DNA from: an archaeon
Lineage (GTDB): Archaea > Asgardarchaeota > Hermodarchaeia > Hermodarchaeales > Hermodarchaeaceae
Direction: 5' to 3'
Assembly: GCA_016550405.1 (NCBI GenBank)
Contig: JABXGX010000305.1
Span: 1 to 31,982 of the forward strand
Length of the DNA: 31,982 nt
A model generated the notes under the pieces. It ran no database searches and had not been told where the DNA came from. It saw only the letters and a program-made list of their open reading frames with translations. A program made the position numbers and the translations under genes. Shown in pieces: positions 30,334 through 31,982 of this stretch (positions are counted from its first letter, which is position 1; each line of letters starts with the position of its first letter).

Positions 30334-31982
30334 ATGAAAAAACCTACTTTACTCCTCGGGCTATTCTACACAGTACTTTTATTGGCTCTTCTGAGCATCA
30401 CCGCTACAACCCATGAGGTTTCAACACCTTTTCTTCAGGGTGATTCAGCTGCAACACCAATGATTGTTACAACTCCTGTCTGGCAGCCTGCCCCCCTTCT
30501 TATCCCTCCAGGACCCTCAGGTGAGTATGTAGCAATTGTTGTGGATAATGGTCTTTGGGGTACTCCTGCTGTTCAGACAGCCGTGACCCAATACCGAACT
30601 GACCTAAATAATACTGGCTATAAGACCATCCTTTATACAAGTGCAATTCCCAATGCCATTATTCTTCGAGGGTTACTCCAAACCTGGTATTCTTCAAACA
30701 ATATCATTGGTGCCGTTCTGATAGGAAATTTACCTTACATTCGTTTTGAACATGGACTTAACGCCTCTGGAGTTAGCGGAGGTTATCAAAGTTATCCTGC
30801 CAGCAATCCCTTCATTTGCGATTTATATTACATGGACTTAGATGGAAGCTGGTATGATACTGATGTAAACGGTGTCTATGATAGACATAATGCTAGTGCA
30901 GGCAATGATATCTTTCCAGAAATCTATGTTGGACGATTAGATGCAAGCACAAGAACATTTGGTGGGCAAACCAATGAAAATGATATCATAATGCTTCTCA
31001 ACAGAATTCATTCATATCGAACTGGTTCTGTAGCACGAACTCACCGAGCTTTAACCTATATAGATGATGATTGGCAAGCGTGGGCTAATGGAACATATGA
31101 CACTTGGCCTGCATGGTTTAACAACGCCTACTCTAATCACGTAGATATTCATACCCCAAGAACTTGGACAAATGCTACTGATTGGCTATGGAATAGGTTA
31201 AACCAAGATTATGAATGGGCACATCTTTGTGCACACAGCACATCGACTTATCATGCTTTTGGCAAAACAGGTGGCCCAAGTGAAGGCACTGTTACTGCGG
31301 CAGAGATACACAGTCAGGCACCAACATTTAATTTCTACAACCTCTTTTCATGTTCGGCGTCAAATTGGTTAAGTACTGATTGTCTAGCAACCACATATCT
31401 GTTCTCTGGTAGTCATTCTCTTGCAGTCATTGGTTCTACAAAGACTGGAGGAATGCTTGGAGGTAATTACTTCTATGACCCTATTGGCCAAAATGAAACA
31501 ATTGGTCAAGCTCTCAAAAATTGGTTCACAGGGATGAAAAGCTATACGTATTATTACCTTGAATGGTTTTACGGAATGTGTATTTTAGGCGATCCTTTTC
31601 TTACTACACATTACGATATCACGGCATTGGCACCAACAATAACATCGTCTACCCATCCCGATCCCACAGCCTGGTCTACCAATAACCTACCTCAATTCAA
31701 CTGGACAATCCCGGCTGATGTAAATGGGATTGCAGGATACTACTATATTCTCGATCAAAACCCAACCACTATACCCACTGCAAGCACTGGGATTTATACA
31801 ACAGTTAATGGCACGGTTATTTCTACACCATTGTCTGATTCCATTTGGTTCCTCCATGTGGTCACCAAGGACGCAGTTGGGAATATTGGTTCTGAAGCCG
31901 CACATTACCAAGTGAACATTGATTCAACTATTCCGATTGTAACAATAAATTCGCCAATTGATGGTTCAAATGTGTTATCTGA
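30334..31982 (+). CDS. Secreted C25-like cysteine peptidase, 3' end cut by window edge
   Basis: I translated this frame by hand from ATG 30334; it stays open to the last base, at least 549 residues. It starts MKKPTLLLGLFYTVLLLALL, a signal peptide. Residues 75-400 look like a clan CD (gingipain/C25-like) peptidase domain: YVAIVVDNGLWG opens the caspase-like sheet, IIGAVLIGNLPYIRFE, EIYVGRLDAS, then HLCAHSTSTYHAFG with catalytic H301 and NLFSCSASNWLST with C340, about 40 residues apart as expected. From about 440 on, Ig/fibronectin-like domains follow (FNWTIPADVNGIAGYYYI, then SIWFLHVVTKDAVGNIGS). Many N-x-S/T sites. A TATA-like TTACTTAAAGG lies at 30242. It may be surface-anchored if the missing C-terminus has a helix like that of the 18452 protein. 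Confidence 0.85.
   Translation, partial: MKKPTLLLGLFYTVLLLALLSITATTHEVSTPFLQGDSAATPMIVTTPVWQPAPLLIPPGPSGEYVAIVVDNGLWGTPAVQTAVTQYRTDLNNTGYKTILYTSAIPNAIILRGLLQTWYSSNNIIGAVLIGNLPYIRFEHGLNASGVSGGYQSYPASNPFICDLYYMDLDGSWYDTDVNGVYDRHNASAGNDIFPEIYVGRLDASTRTFGGQTNENDIIMLLNRIHSYRTGSVARTHRALTYIDDDWQAWANGTYDTWPAWFNNAYSNHVDIHTPRTWTNATDWLWNRLNQDYEWAHLCAHSTSTYHAFGKTGGPSEGTVTAAEIHSQAPTFNFYNLFSCSASNWLSTDCLATTYLFSGSHSLAVIGSTKTGGMLGGNYFYDPIGQNETIGQALKNWFTGMKSYTYYYLEWFYGMCILGDPFLTTHYDITALAPTITSSTHPDPTAWSTNNLPQFNWTIPADVNGIAGYYYILDQNPTTIPTASTGIYTTVNGTVISTPLSDSIWFLHVVTKDAVGNIGSEAAHYQVNIDSTIPIVTINSPIDGSNVLS

Noticed and set aside
1..31982. CRISPR arrays, insertion sequences, phage genes
   Set aside because: No regularly spaced repeats, transposase motifs or phage structural genes were seen in reading both strands.

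Overview
The window looks like a piece of archaeal chromosome, and several genes point to an Asgard-type archaeon (a Thorarchaeota-like lineage is my best guess, not proven). The archaeal evidence is a complete TFB, a eukaryote/archaeal-type TrpRS, a tRNA-Trp(CCA) with a bulge-helix-bulge intron, TATA boxes about 25 nt before many starts, and GGAGGTGAT-like ribosome sites. The Asgard hints are an Arf-like GTPase with an N-terminal longin-like domain and a 58-residue protein with WH2/beta-thymosin spacing.

Layout. 1-2350: the 5' part of an FAD-linked (GlcD-type) oxidase, a divergent luciferase-like flavin oxidoreductase, and a weakly coding stretch. 2.3-3.9 kb: ACR3 arsenite efflux pump and a convergent ArsR repressor. 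4.1-7.5 kb: two small opposed membrane ORFs, trpS, a membrane protein with a zinc-ribbon tail, and the intron-containing tRNA-Trp. 7.5-9.4 kb: an HTH regulator coupled to a membrane protein, divergent from rubrerythrin, with a candidate operator between them. 9.5-14.6 kb: a PAP2-family membrane protein with an altered motif, a glutaredoxin-FTR/rubredoxin operon, an MBL-fold/double-rhodanese protein and an LctP-type permease. 14.7-16.3 kb: a decayed and an intact HdeD/DUF308-like paralogue, then a GC-rich stretch that is probably an unassigned structured RNA.

16.4-20.4 kb: FAD amine/amino-acid oxidoreductase, histidine phosphatase, and a large N-glycosylation-rich surface protein. 20.5-23.8 kb: a small unknown protein, the WH2-like protein, an iron-sulfur-flavoprotein-like reductase, acylphosphatase, a zinc-ribbon protein and the longin-GTPase. 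23.9-29.1 kb: a one-carbon/methyl-transfer block: MttB-family methyltransferase, its corrinoid protein, a PLP-dependent cysteine synthase homologue, SfsA, and a zinc-dependent MtaA/UroD-family methyltransferase. 29.2-32.0 kb: TFB, then the start of a secreted C25-like (clan CD) cysteine peptidase cut by the window edge.

Functionally, the block at 23.9-29.1 kb could move methyl groups from a quaternary amine through a corrinoid protein to an acceptor. The block at 8.9-12.9 kb is a redox and sulfur defence set. No CRISPR array, insertion sequence or phage gene was seen.
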